DNA from: Gilvibacter sp. SZ-19
GTDB taxonomy: Bacteria; Bacteroidota; Bacteroidia; Flavobacteriales; Flavobacteriaceae
DNA length: 64,000 nt
Direction: 5' to 3'
Assembly (NCBI RefSeq): GCF_002163875.1
Contig: NZ_CP019333.1
Location: 2,238,864-2,302,863, forward strand
Shown here: piece by piece, positions 9,408 to 16,948 of the stretch
How the letters are laid out: every line of letters begins with the position of its first letter
How positions within the stretch are numbered: position 1 is the first letter of the stretch
Position numbers and translations under genes: made by a program
The notes under the pieces: generated by a model
What the model saw: only the letters and a program-made list of their open reading frames with translations
Told to the model about the DNA's origin: nothing
Database searches by the model: none

Positions 9408-9830
9408 TTACTCTTTTCTGAGGATACCTTTTGACGTATAACCCCAATCGGTATTGGTGTCGTATTCGTCTTCGTTGCTTACGTGACGCAGGTGATACAC
9501 AGAGATTCTATCGCTGTCTAACCATACAATAGAATACATCTGGGTCTCTGTCCAAACCCCGCCTTTGTTCATCCAAACAAAACTGATTTGCTCGCCGTAA
9601 CCTTTAGACCAGATCACCTCGTTCATTTTGTATTTGGCGCGGTCTCCGTCTTCGTCGATATAAACCGAATAGACATTATTATCTTCTATATACAGCGTTA
9701 GCTCGCTGTCGTCGCCATTTGAAGTGGTTAATGTTCCGGACCAAATTCCGTCAAAGTCTCGACTTTGGGCGTTGGTGTTTGCAGTGAAAAGGAAAAATCC
9801 TAAAAGGGTGAGGAGTGTTAGTTTGTACAT
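9408..9830 (-). CDS. Secreted beta-rich protein, likely target of the adjacent response regulator
   Basis: The 140-residue product starts with a clear cleavable signal peptide (hydrophobic core, then NTNAQS, cleavage at about residue 22). The mature part looks all-beta, with FDGIWSGTLTTSNGDD at its start and many Trp, Tyr and Asp residues; a small barrel such as a lipocalin-like fold is possible. I do not recognise the family. Its promoter contains the 20-bp inverted repeat at 9881-9900, also found before the five-gene protease and two-component operon, at the same spacing from a -7 box. It is therefore probably controlled by that system, as an exported output or a sensed component. Confidence 0.85.
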   Translation of the reverse strand: MYKLTLLTLLGFFLFTANTNAQSRDFDGIWSGTLTTSNGDDSELTLYIEDNNVYSVYIDEDGDRAKYKMNEVIWSKGYGEQISFVWMNKGGVWTETQMYSIVWLDSDRISVYHLRHVSNEDEYDTNTDWGYTSKGILRKE

Positions 9831-9851
9831 GATGTTTGAATTTGATTTTTA

Positions 9852-9859
9852 CAATATTA
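9852..9859 (-). promoter_or_regulatory. Promoter -7-like box for the secreted-protein gene
   Basis: TAATATTG has five of the six defined bases of TAnnTTTG. Its final G is 38.5 bases from the centre of the inverted repeat at 9881-9900, exactly as in the operon promoter at 14482-14489. The ATG follows after 21 bases. No TTG is seen at -33, which fits an activator-dependent promoter. Confidence 0.55.
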
Positions 9860-9880
9860 AAGGATTCTATTAATTGGTTT

Positions 9881-9900
9881 TATACCCCTTGATGGGTATA
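9881..9900. promoter_or_regulatory. Inverted-repeat operator, copy 1
   Basis: TATACCC, six bases, GGGTATA: a perfect 7-bp inverted repeat. Inside it, TACCCCT-TG-ATGGGTA is a 7-2-7 arrangement of heptamers matching the NarL half-site TACYYMT. It is not followed by a T-run on either strand, so it is not a terminator. It lies about 50 bases before the secreted-protein gene and 11 bases after the response-regulator stop. Confidence 0.72.
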
Positions 9901-9911
9901 AATTCTATGAT

Positions 9912-10544
9912 TTAGGTATCGAAGTTGTATTTGGTCTCAATGGCGTAGCGCAGCAGTTCTCCTTTGCCGGATAGCCCGAGTTTACGTATCATATTCTTGC
10001 GGTGCTTTTCTATGGTAGAGACCGAGTTAAAGCGGATCTCCGCTATCTCACTTGAGGACTTGCCCTCGCCGATCAATCGCAAGATCTCGCGCTCACTTTT
10101 TGATAATACACTCTTTTTAGGGGCGTGATTATCCGGATTATTAACCGCTTCCACATCTATGGACTTGTCGTAATAGGTGGCACCTTGATACACCTCTTTG
10201 ATTGCAGTGAGTACATCTTCTAAAGGCGAGTTCTTAAGCAAATAACCTTTGGCGCCCGCCGCGATCATATCTCGTACCGCACCTTGATCATCGAACATGG
10301 AAAAAGCAATCACTTTAGTATGGGGTTTCTCCTTTAAGATGTATTTACAAGCGGTTATGCCGTCCATCTTGGGCATTTTAATATCGGTAAGCACCACATG
10401 GGGTTCTTTGAGTTTAACCAAATCCACTAAGGCTTCGCCATCATTGACCATGCCTATTATGCTTATGTCTTGCTCGTATTTGAGTAAGAGATTAATGCCG
10501 TCAATTAGTGACTGATGGTCTTCTGCTATAGCTACACGTATCAT
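9912..10544 (-). CDS. NarL/LuxR-type response regulator
   Basis: Output half of a two-component system. The receiver domain (about 1-120) has acidic pocket residues E8 and D9, phosphoacceptor D54 in VVLTDIKMPKM and Lys at about 107 in AGAKGYLLKN. A LuxR-type helix-turn-helix (about 145-205) contains LSKSEREILRLIGEGKSSSEIA and then VSTIEKHRKNMIRKLG. The length of 210 residues is normal. Its ATG overlaps the end of the kinase gene by 4 bases. It is the last gene of a five-gene operon and probably binds the two inverted repeats that flank the locus. Confidence 0.95.
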   Translation of the reverse strand: MIRVAIAEDHQSLIDGINLLLKYEQDISIIGMVNDGEALVDLVKLKEPHVVLTDIKMPKMDGITACKYILKEKPHTKVIAFSMFDDQGAVRDMIAAGAKGYLLKNSPLEDVLTAIKEVYQGATYYDKSIDVEAVNNPDNHAPKKSVLSKSEREILRLIGEGKSSSEIAEIRFNSVSTIEKHRKNMIRKLGLSGKGELLRYAIETKYNFDT

Positions 10545-12310
10545 AAGGGTATATCGATAATTACACTGGTTCCTTTTCCTGGCGTGCTGTCTACCTCCAT
10601 TTGGCCTTCCATATGTTCCACACGCTTTTCTATACTTCCAAGGCCCATTCCGCCCGAGTTGTTGCTCAATTTGCCAGCTTTGAATCCTTTGCCGTTGTCT
10701 TCCACCACCACGTTTATAGCATCTTCGTGTTGTGTGAGTGAGATACTGGCCTCGGTTGCCTCGGCATGTTTAATGATGTTAGTTACCAGTTCTTGTATTA
10801 TTCTAAAAACAGCTATCTCTAAGGATCCTTCCAAACGCTGATCCAAGCCGTAGTCTTGTACTTCTATTTGGATTTTCCCGGTTGCCGATGCGTTTTGAGC
10901 CAGTTTGTTCACGGCAGGTAAGAGGCCGTTCTTAGCGATCACCCCACTATTTTTTGCATGTGCCATGGCTCTGACCTCAGTATAAGCTTCTTCCAAAAGC
11001 AGCTGGGTTCTGTCGTAGAGTTCATCTTCATTGTTGAGGCTGCCTCGATGTTTTTTTAAGTGCTCGAATTGCATTTTTGCTGCGGAGAGGGTAGCGCCTA
11101 CACTGTCGTGCAGATCACTTGCCAGGCGTTGGCGTTCTTTTTCTTGCCCCGCGATCATGGCGTCTATGGTATTGAGCTCTTGTTCCTTGAGGATCTTCTC
11201 TGTCTTTTGCACCTCGATCTCTTTTTCTTGCTCGGCGATACGTTGCTTTCGCTTGGTGTTCCGATACACCAGAAAAGCGATGATGCTTCCCAAAAACAAG
11301 GTTCCTCCAAGCCCAAAGGCTATGTTTTTGTTGCGGGAGGATTTTTGTTGTTGGATGATGCGTTCGGCTTTTTCTTCTGCCAACAATGAGCGAGTATCAG
11401 CCACACTTATCTTTAGGCTTTGTAAGCGATCATCGGTCTCTTCGGTTAGTTCGTAAGATTTGTTTAAATACTCTAAGGCTTTTTCGTAATTATTGATCTT
11501 TTGATAGAGCTTACCAATGTTCTCGTAAAAGATCGCTTTGGTTTTGCGTGGGTTCTCTCTTAAGTTTATACTGTCTGCCTTTAAGTATAGTCTAATAGCT
11601 TCTGGGTAGTTTCCTAGACTGTCATAGGCTCTTGCCTGATTATTGTAATTAGCGGCGATGCTATTGGTGTCCTTGATTTTTAATAAATATGGCAAAGCAA
11701 TATTCGCCTTTTTTAAAGCATTGACATTTTCGCCTTTGGATTGATACATAGCACCTATGTTCATATTGTCATAAGACATTTGTGCAGAATCATTTAATTG
11801 AGTTGACAGGGTTAAACTTTCTTCAAATACAGCTATTGCTTTGTCGTAAAGTTTCGCGTCCGAATATCCAGATCCGATAGAGAGAAATACGCTAAACTTT
11901 ATTTTAGGATCCGCATCCTGATAGGTGTCTACATATTCTTGAATCTCGGCTAAAATGGGTGAGTTGTCGAGAATAATATCGTTTTGATGACTTCTAATTC
12001 GAAGCAGCATCAGATTACAATCGTTGACATCTTTGGGAGCATCTAGCTTTTTGAATAACTCCTTGGCGTGTAGCATCAGTTCATAAGCTTTATCTTGTTT
12101 ATCATCAGAATTGTAGGCATCGGCTAAATAAAAAGACCATAATGCTTGTTGTTCTAAAGACGATGTCACAGTGTCCAAGGTTTGAAAATGCGCAATGGCC
12201 TCTACATAGAGCCCATCGCGCATATATTCAAGTCCTTTATTAATATCGAGTTCTTGGCATAAGCCAACAGCGCTCCATAAGACAAAGATGTATGATAGCA
12301 GTTTGTTCAA
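10541..12310 (-). CDS. TPR-containing sensor histidine kinase (HisKA_3 type)
   Basis: Membrane kinase partner of the following regulator, 589 residues. A signal peptide (about 1-18) is followed by a periplasmic array of tetratricopeptide repeats (about 20-300), a single membrane helix at about 329-349, a coiled coil rich in Glu and Lys, then the DesK/NarX-type dimerisation helix with phospho-His H401 in LASDLHDSVG. The ATPase domain shows the N box around N511 (ELVTNIIKHA), DNGKGF at about 537-542 and GGMGLGSI. All catalytic motifs are intact. The TPR half is visibly richer in A+T than the kinase half. The upstream cysteine-containing protein gene ends 5 bases before its start. Confidence 0.95.
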   Translation of the reverse strand: MNKLLSYIFVLWSAVGLCQELDINKGLEYMRDGLYVEAIAHFQTLDTVTSSLEQQALWSFYLADAYNSDDKQDKAYELMLHAKELFKKLDAPKDVNDCNLMLLRIRSHQNDIILDNSPILAEIQEYVDTYQDADPKIKFSVFLSIGSGYSDAKLYDKAIAVFEESLTLSTQLNDSAQMSYDNMNIGAMYQSKGENVNALKKANIALPYLLKIKDTNSIAANYNNQARAYDSLGNYPEAIRLYLKADSINLRENPRKTKAIFYENIGKLYQKINNYEKALEYLNKSYELTEETDDRLQSLKISVADTRSLLAEEKAERIIQQQKSSRNKNIAFGLGGTLFLGSIIAFLVYRNTKRKQRIAEQEKEIEVQKTEKILKEQELNTIDAMIAGQEKERQRLASDLHDSVGATLSAAKMQFEHLKKHRGSLNNEDELYDRTQLLLEEAYTEVRAMAHAKNSGVIAKNGLLPAVNKLAQNASATGKIQIEVQDYGLDQRLEGSLEIAVFRIIQELVTNIIKHAEATEASISLTQHEDAINVVVEDNGKGFKAGKLSNNSGGMGLGSIEKRVEHMEGQMEVDSTPGKGTSVIIDIPL

Positions 12311-12315
12311 TCCAC

Positions 12316-12894
12316 TTATTGTTTTTTACCGACAAGAATGTTGCCGTTTGCCGTGTCTGGATTAAATCCACTAGTTAAGTTTTCAAAATCACCTTTTCCA
12401 TCTTTTACACTCTCATCAAATGGATAATTTAACGGCTCATTTGATGCTATTGGTGGATCATATTCGCAACAAGTGTTGTAAAAGTTATCTTCATGGGAAG
12501 GGTCATTGTTGTAAATGATGATTTTAACATCCCGATCATCTCCACAATTTCCATTACTATCACCTGTGAGATCGAACCCTTCAGTTATTGCGTCTCGATA
12601 CTCATAAGTGAGTTTCACATTGGCCGGGTTTGCTATTTTTTCGACATGGATTTCAAATGTATGACAATCCGAACAATATCGAACTTTCGATAAATAGTAT
12701 AAATCACCAAATGAAATATTAAACAATTCAACTTCAATGCTTCGGGCATAATCTTTATTATTTTGAGTTTTCCAATTAGAAAACTCGGCGCGTACATTAA
12801 ATCGCATTATGGTTCCATCACCTTTCGCGATGTTGTAAGTGCTTTGAGTCCCGTTAATTACTTTAACATGACTCTGTTGACAAGGTTGTGACAT
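12316..12894 (-). CDS. Unknown cysteine-containing protein in protease/two-component operon
   Basis: I do not recognise the 192-residue product. There is no signal peptide and no membrane segment. Cysteines occur as QPCQQ, CSDC (a CxxC pair), NGNCGDD and NTCCEYD, which could form a metal site or disulfides. The middle looks beta-rich, with TFEIHVEKIANPANVKLTYEY, and the last 50 residues look disordered and acidic. It sits 11 bases after the protease gene and 5 bases before the kinase gene, so it is certainly part of the same transcription unit. It might be a substrate, inhibitor or partner of the protease; this is inference from position only. The A+T-rich composition matches the protease gene. 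Confidence 0.82.
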   Translation of the reverse strand: MSQPCQQSHVKVINGTQSTYNIAKGDGTIMRFNVRAEFSNWKTQNNKDYARSIEVELFNISFGDLYYLSKVRYCSDCHTFEIHVEKIANPANVKLTYEYRDAITEGFDLTGDSNGNCGDDRDVKIIIYNNDPSHEDNFYNTCCEYDPPIASNEPLNYPFDESVKDGKGDFENLTSGFNPDTANGNILVGKKQ

Positions 12895-12905
12895 GGTATA
12901 TAGAG

Positions 12906-14015
12906 TTAGATATTAAACAATTCAAAAGAGATTCTATCATGACGGCGCTGAGACTCAAAATATGTATTTGGACTAAAGATAGTTTTCATCGAATTTGCTA
13001 TCGAGAAATGCTTATCGTCTCCTCCAATTATAAGACCAACGGCAGCATTATCTTCCTTAGCGATTAACAAACTTCCAGAATCGCCATCTTCACTTACAGC
13101 AGTGGTAAGAATTTGTTTTTGAAGCGACATTGGTTCACCAGAATACGGGTTTTTATGATTTACATAAGCATTATCTGATCTAATAGACCCGCTACGATGG
13201 TATGTGGTTTTTCCGTGGAAATAAACTTCTTCACCAATTATTGGTGATCTATGTCCATTTATTTTTTGACTATTCCAAATATTTCCGAAAACCACTTCAT
13301 CAGGATTGTGGACTCGAGCAAAAGCAACATCAACAAAGTTGTTGAACTTGCCGTATTCTACTTCACCTAAAACATTCTTGAACGTAGTTCTTTTCTGGTA
13401 TTGGTCTTTTGGTTGATGAATTAAATTTGATTTGCCAAGTTTTCGATAGTTCTTAACCAAAACATGATAATTCGACATTATAAAATATTGTTTATTGAAT
13501 GCCTCTTGTGAATGCCTTGTACTGGCATCTTGATTATTATTGTGAACTCTAAATTTTAATTGTACTACGGCGCCTAAAGTACCCATTTTGTAAATGTTAC
13601 CCGGTCCAATTGCACAACCAGATGCTGCAGGCCTAATAACATTGTGAGTTATTCTAGCTTGATCATCATCGCTTAAAAAACAATGTAGTTTGAAATGATC
13701 GACCTCCCGAAAATTAATTCCTTTATCAGGGTTTTCTCTGTCCTTAAGTCTATCAAAAATATCATTGACGATAGAATCAACTAAGTTGCCTTTATTTGGA
13801 GATTTACCCTTTTGATCCCAGTCAAAAGGAATTAAGCCAACACCAATACCTCTTCCTTTTTTAAATCCAACCTCAATTCCCCATAAATTACTTTTAGGAT
13901 CATCATTTTTGGCAACTACAGCAACATACACAGTATCTTTAATTAAACTGAAAAAGTAACGGTAGTTTAAGTCTAAAACTTCGTCGGCAATGCTTTTATC
14001 TTGGATATAGTACAT
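12906..14015 (-). CDS. Trypsin-fold serine protease, Nal1-like
   Basis: The 369 residues have no signal peptide, so the enzyme should be cytoplasmic. The S1-type triad is readable: H184 in IMSNYHVL, D229 in NFVDVAFARV and S313 in EDGDSGSLLI. The stretch IRPAASGCAIG followed by MGTLGAVV before the His loop recalls bacterial proteins related to plant NAL1. Residues 1-125 form an extra N-terminal region I cannot assign. It lies second in a five-gene unit with a membrane protein, an unknown protein and a two-component pair, spaced 5 and 11 bases from its neighbours. Local G+C in three sampled lines is about 30-40%, below the roughly 46-48% of surrounding core genes, which suggests acquisition. 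Cytoplasmic trypsin-fold proteases are frequent effectors in conflict systems, but no such role is shown here. Confidence 0.85.
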   Translation of the reverse strand: MYYIQDKSIADEVLDLNYRYFFSLIKDTVYVAVVAKNDDPKSNLWGIEVGFKKGRGIGVGLIPFDWDQKGKSPNKGNLVDSIVNDIFDRLKDRENPDKGINFREVDHFKLHCFLSDDDQARITHNVIRPAASGCAIGPGNIYKMGTLGAVVQLKFRVHNNNQDASTRHSQEAFNKQYFIMSNYHVLVKNYRKLGKSNLIHQPKDQYQKRTTFKNVLGEVEYGKFNNFVDVAFARVHNPDEVVFGNIWNSQKINGHRSPIIGEEVYFHGKTTYHRSGSIRSDNAYVNHKNPYSGEPMSLQKQILTTAVSEDGDSGSLLIAKEDNAAVGLIIGGDDKHFSIANSMKTIFSPNTYFESQRRHDRISFELFNI

Positions 14016-14020
14016 CTTCT

Positions 14021-14344
14021 TTATCCCCCAACCGGCGCAGCAAAATAGACCAATACAAAAATGGCCAAGGCTCCGCCTGCTTTTACGTTTAAATTCATGG
14101 TCGATTTCGCCTCTGCGGATTTCAGGGCGTTGTTGCCTACTTCTATAAATCCAGGAAGCGCAATAGAAATTGCTGCCGCTCCAAAGGCAACAAAAATGCG
14201 CAAGATGTGTAATTGTTCTTCATGTGGTGTTGCAGGTAGTTTGCCTGCCACTTTGTAGCAGTAGATTAAGGTAGCTATGCCCGCAAAGAACAGTACGGTA
14301 TGCGGTATTACCTCTTTAACTACAGGATTGTTTAATAGTTTCAT
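14021..14344 (-). CDS. Small membrane protein heading the protease/two-component operon
   Basis: The 107-residue product has three hydrophobic segments (VIPHTVLFFAGIATLIYCY, LRIFVAFGAAAISIALPGF and GGALAIFVLVYFAAP) and a short charged linker (PHEEQLH). No family is recognised. A TTG at 14383 would add 13 residues, but the ATG at 14344 is a better start because the extension lies close to a promoter-like sequence and adds no recognisable domain. The stop is 5 bases before the protease start, so the two are coupled. It could be a membrane anchor, a pore or a sensor. Its promoter carries the second inverted-repeat operator. Confidence 0.78.
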   Translation of the reverse strand: MKLLNNPVVKEVIPHTVLFFAGIATLIYCYKVAGKLPATPHEEQLHILRIFVAFGAAAISIALPGFIEVGNNALKSAEAKSTMNLNVKAGGALAIFVLVYFAAPVGG

Positions 14345-14481
14345 CCTCTTCAGAGTTTTAAATGCCGTCAATCGAGCAAACAATAATTAGCTGTTCCGAT
14401 CAACCGCGTCGCTTTTGCACAAAAATTCTTTTTGTCTCAGACGCGCAGAGAATCAGATTTGTTTGTGCTAATTGCATATTT

Positions 14482-14489
14482 CAAATATG
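14482..14489 (-). promoter_or_regulatory. Promoter -7-like box for the five-gene operon
   Basis: CATATTTG has five of six defined bases of TAnnTTTG. The final G is 38.5 bases from the centre of the inverted repeat at 14511-14530, the same distance as at the other copy. It predicts a leader of about 130 bases before the ATG at 14344. Confidence 0.55.
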
Positions 14490-14510
14490 GTTAAAGCGTG
14501 GGGGTGAATC

Positions 14511-14530
14511 TATACCCAATACCGGGTATA
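14511..14530. promoter_or_regulatory. Inverted-repeat operator, copy 2
   Basis: TATACCC, six bases, GGGTATA; both arms are identical to copy 1 while the six inner bases differ (AATACC against CTTGAT). The conserved arms with a variable centre are what a protein-binding site shows. Its centre would lie near -44 of the predicted start, a usual activator position. Confidence 0.72.
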
Positions 14531-14607
14531 ATTCCAAAAGTTAGGCTGCAAATGTTAAAATTCCAATTTGCAATCCTCAATATATTTGTTATAGAAGTGG
14601 CTTAATA

Positions 14608-14796
14608 TTACAGGTTTAGTACCTGTTTAAGCCCTAGTAGGGCGAGTAGGAAAAGGATGAATCCCAACAAGATCCACTTAGCCCCTTTGTACTGTTTTAG
14701 GTGAAGGTTTTTGTCTTTGCGATAAGCCCATATCATGGCCCCAACAAAAGCAAGCACAAAAAAACTTATAAAAACGATACGCCCGGTCGTGAACAT
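14608..14796 (-). CDS. Small two-helix membrane protein
   Basis: The 62-residue product has two hydrophobic helices, IVFISFFVLAFVGAMIWAY and WILLGFILFLLALLGL, joined by a basic loop (RKDKNLHLKQYKG). Short proteins of this shape are widespread in flavobacteria without a known role. It is divergent from the MazG-like gene, with 45 bases between the start codons, and a perfect TAATTTTG box precedes it. It ends about 80 bases before the operator of the protease operon but is transcribed from its own promoter. Confidence 0.78.
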   Translation of the reverse strand: MFTTGRIVFISFFVLAFVGAMIWAYRKDKNLHLKQYKGAKWILLGFILFLLALLGLKQVLNL

Positions 14797-14815
14797 CTTT
14801 GTAGATTTATATCTG

Positions 14816-14823
14816 CAAAATTA
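14816..14823 (-). promoter_or_regulatory. Promoter -7 box for the small membrane protein
   Basis: On the minus strand TAATTTTG fits TAnnTTTG exactly, 19 bases before the ATG at 14796. No TTG was found at the expected -33 distance. Confidence 0.45.
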
Positions 14824-14841
14824 CAACTTAGAACCCACATT

Positions 14842-15228
14842 ATGCAAGATAAAATTGCTGCCGTTCAGGCTTTTCACGATGCTTTTGGCTTAGACAGTCT
14901 TAAATCTCCCAAAGCCCACTTGGGCGAAGACAAACACTTGTTGCGCTATAAACTCATGCGCGAAGAGAACGAAGAGTATCTGGAAGCTGCAAACAGCGGA
15001 GATCTCGTTGAGGTAGCCGATGCCTTGGGCGACATGCTTTACATCTTATGCGGAACCATTATAGAGCACGGTTTACAACACAAAATAGAAGAGGTCTTTG
15101 CGGAGATACAACGCAGTAATATGAGCAAACTGGGCGCCGACGGGAAACCCATCTATCGCGAAGATGGAAAGGTGCTTAAAGGGCCTAATTATTTTAAACC
15201 CAATATAGCAGAAATTCTTAAGGCTTAG
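14842..15228 (+). CDS. MazG-like nucleotide pyrophosphohydrolase
   Basis: All-alpha NTP pyrophosphatase of the MazG/PRA-PH superfamily; such enzymes hydrolyse noncanonical or excess nucleotides to monophosphate and pyrophosphate with magnesium. The 128 residues contain the metal-binding pattern, E-E-x-x-E in REENEEYLEA followed by ExxD in EVADALGDMLY. A conserved C-terminal part (KLGADGKPIYREDGKVLKGP) follows. The start was put at ATG 14842, since the upstream extension overlaps the divergent gene and has no similarity pattern. The stop overlaps that of ilvE by 3 bases, tail to tail. The specific substrate is not evident. Confidence 0.87.
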   Translation: MQDKIAAVQAFHDAFGLDSLKSPKAHLGEDKHLLRYKLMREENEEYLEAANSGDLVEVADALGDMLYILCGTIIEHGLQHKIEEVFAEIQRSNMSKLGADGKPIYREDGKVLKGPNYFKPNIAEILKA

Positions 15229-16295
15229 TTAACAGCGTAGCGCCAACCGTATGGGTCTTCGGCCAAATTGTGCTGGATCTCCATTAAGGCAGTTTTAAAG
15301 CGTTTGGCGTAGCTGTCTTCTGCGGATGGGATCGCGTATTCTTCTCCCTTATAGCTAAAGGCACTTACAGGACTGATCACTGCTGCAGTTCCAGCTCCGA
15401 AGATCTCTCTCAAACTTCCATCTTTGGCCGCTGCCACCAGTTCGTCCACTTCTACACGGCGGACCTGTACGTCAACTCCAGCGTCTTTTGCAATTTGGAT
15501 CACACTTTTACGAGTAACTCCATCTAAGATACGATCGTTGGTTGGTGCAGTAAGTAAGCTGTCGCCTATTCGGAAGAAAACGTTCATGGTTCCTGCTTCT
15601 TCTAAATATTTGTGCTCTTTAGAATCTGTCCAGATCACTTGTTGGTAGCCTAAGTCCTTGGCCAGGTTGGTAGGGTAGAACTGAGCTCCGTAGTTTCCTG
15701 CGGCTTTGGCTGCTCCTACACCGCCATCTGCGGCGCGGCTGTAGTGTTCGGCTATGACCACTTTTACCGACCCAGAGTAATAAGCTTGGGCAGGTGAAAG
15801 TATGATCATGAATTTATATTGATCAGAAGGAGAGGCGGACACTCCATTCTGAGTAGCGATCACAAAGGGTCTTATGTATAGAGAATTTCCTAATCCTGGT
15901 TTGATCCATGCATTGTCTAAACGCAGTAAGGTCTCTAGTCCTTCGAAAAAAAATTCTTTTGGAAATTCCGGGATCGCCATTCGCTTAGACGATTTGTTGA
16001 TGCGCTTAAAGTTCTCCTCTGGCCTAAAGAGAAATACCTTACCCGCTTCGTCCTTGTACGCTTTCATTCCTTCAAAAACCGCTTGCCCGTAGTGAAACAC
16101 TTTGGCCGCTGGCTCTATACTCAATGGTCCGTAAGGTTTGATCTTAGGATTTTGCCAACTTCCATCTATAAAATCACATTCGAACATATGATCTGTGAAT
16201 GCGCGTCCAAATACAAGGTTTTGAAAATCAACCTGATCGATTTTAGACTCAGAAACTTGGGTAATTTCTAGCGATTTAGAAGGTGTAAGCTGCAT
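15225..16295 (-). CDS. ilvE: Branched-chain-amino-acid aminotransferase
   Basis: PLP-dependent fold IV transaminase that carries out the last step of leucine, isoleucine and valine synthesis and the first step of their degradation. The 356 residues are of the longer type found in Bacteroidota and eukaryotes. Visible motifs are YGQAVFEGMKAYKDEAGKVF near residue 75, the region GNSLYIRPFV, the PLP-lysine region AAGNYGAQFYPTNLAKDLGY, and EEAGTMNVFF. The start at ATG 16295 follows a good promoter (TTT-N19-TAATTTTG). It is a single gene, convergent with the MazG-like gene. Confidence 0.95.
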   Translation of the reverse strand: MQLTPSKSLEITQVSESKIDQVDFQNLVFGRAFTDHMFECDFIDGSWQNPKIKPYGPLSIEPAAKVFHYGQAVFEGMKAYKDEAGKVFLFRPEENFKRINKSSKRMAIPEFPKEFFFEGLETLLRLDNAWIKPGLGNSLYIRPFVIATQNGVSASPSDQYKFMIILSPAQAYYSGSVKVVIAEHYSRAADGGVGAAKAAGNYGAQFYPTNLAKDLGYQQVIWTDSKEHKYLEEAGTMNVFFRIGDSLLTAPTNDRILDGVTRKSVIQIAKDAGVDVQVRRVEVDELVAAAKDGSLREIFGAGTAAVISPVSAFSYKGEEYAIPSAEDSYAKRFKTALMEIQHNLAEDPYGWRYAVN

Positions 16296-16314
16296 GTAAG
16301 GATCGTTTAAAGTG

Positions 16315-16344
16315 CAAAATTAGCCAAAAAAACCACCACATAAA
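16315..16344 (-). promoter_or_regulatory. Promoter of ilvE
   Basis: On the minus strand a TTT triplet (16342-16344), a 19-base spacer and TAATTTTG (16315-16322) match the Bacteroidota promoter layout except for the last base of the -33 element. The predicted leader is about 12 bases. Confidence 0.6.
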
Positions 16345-16402
16345 ATCTAAATAATTCATAAAATTGCAGTATATTATTTGCTTATCATTAAATCAAAAAA
16401 CA

Positions 16403-16945
16403 ATGCGAAATCTGTTTGTTGTAATCGCACTAGCTACCGCACTAGTTAGTTGTAAACAAGAAGTATCTAAAGAAGATGCCACAATTGCCGTAGAAGAGGT
16501 AAAACAAAGCTTTCAGACTTTTGGAGCGCCAGTGGCTGTTTCCGAAGTAATGACACCAGAAGCCTTAGCGGAGTACACCAAGTCTCTTAAAGTGGGAGAT
16601 ACTGTCCCTGTTAAATTCTCTTCTAAGGTAAACGCCGTTTGCCAAAAGAAAGGTTGCTGGATGAAGGTTGACATAGCTGGCGAAGAGTCCATGGTTCGTT
16701 TCAAGGATTACGGTTTCTTTATGCCCTTAGACATAGCAGGTCAAGAAGCTATCATAGAAGGCGTTGCTTTTATCGAGGAAGTTAGTGTCGAAGACCTTAA
16801 ACACTACGCAGAAGACGACGGTAAATCTCCAGAAGAGATTGCTGCGATCACCGAACCTAAAAAGTCTTTGGCCATTGTTTCTAGCGGAGTTTTACTGCCA
16901 GAACAAGAAGCGGCAACAGCAAAAGACTCTAATCCTCAGGAATAA
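16403..16945 (+). CDS. DUF4920 lipoprotein
   Basis: The 180-residue product begins with a lipoprotein signal (hydrophobic run, then ALVSCKQ, Cys about 17), which fixes the start at ATG 16403 and not the upstream frame start. The central part shows the DUF4920 hallmark VCQKKGCWMKV, followed by VRFKDYGFFMPLDIAGQEA. The cysteine pair in this motif suggests a metal or redox site, as often proposed for this family, but the function is unknown. It has an acidic, Glu- and Ala-rich C-terminus. The mnmD gene follows after 3 bases, so the two are likely cotranscribed. Confidence 0.88.
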   Translation: MRNLFVVIALATALVSCKQEVSKEDATIAVEEVKQSFQTFGAPVAVSEVMTPEALAEYTKSLKVGDTVPVKFSSKVNAVCQKKGCWMKVDIAGEESMVRFKDYGFFMPLDIAGQEAIIEGVAFIEEVSVEDLKHYAEDDGKSPEEIAAITEPKKSLAIVSSGVLLPEQEAATAKDSNPQE

Positions 16946-16948
16946 TTC

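Noticed and set aside
9881-9900. Inverted repeat as terminator of the response-regulator operon
   Set aside because: On the minus strand the hairpin is followed by AAAACC, not T, and the same repeat occurs before a promoter at 14511.
10547-10553. GGGTATA half-site at the kinase-regulator junction
   Set aside because: There is no facing TATACCC arm and it lies in coding sequence; treated as chance.
12316-14344. Known phage-defence system
   Set aside because: Protease plus unknown partner genes recall conflict systems, but no nucleotide-sensing, NTPase or nuclease domain is present, so no named system fits.
14344-14383. TTG start at 14383 for the first gene of the protease operon
   Set aside because: It adds 13 residues with no recognisable feature; ATG 14344 gives a normal membrane protein.
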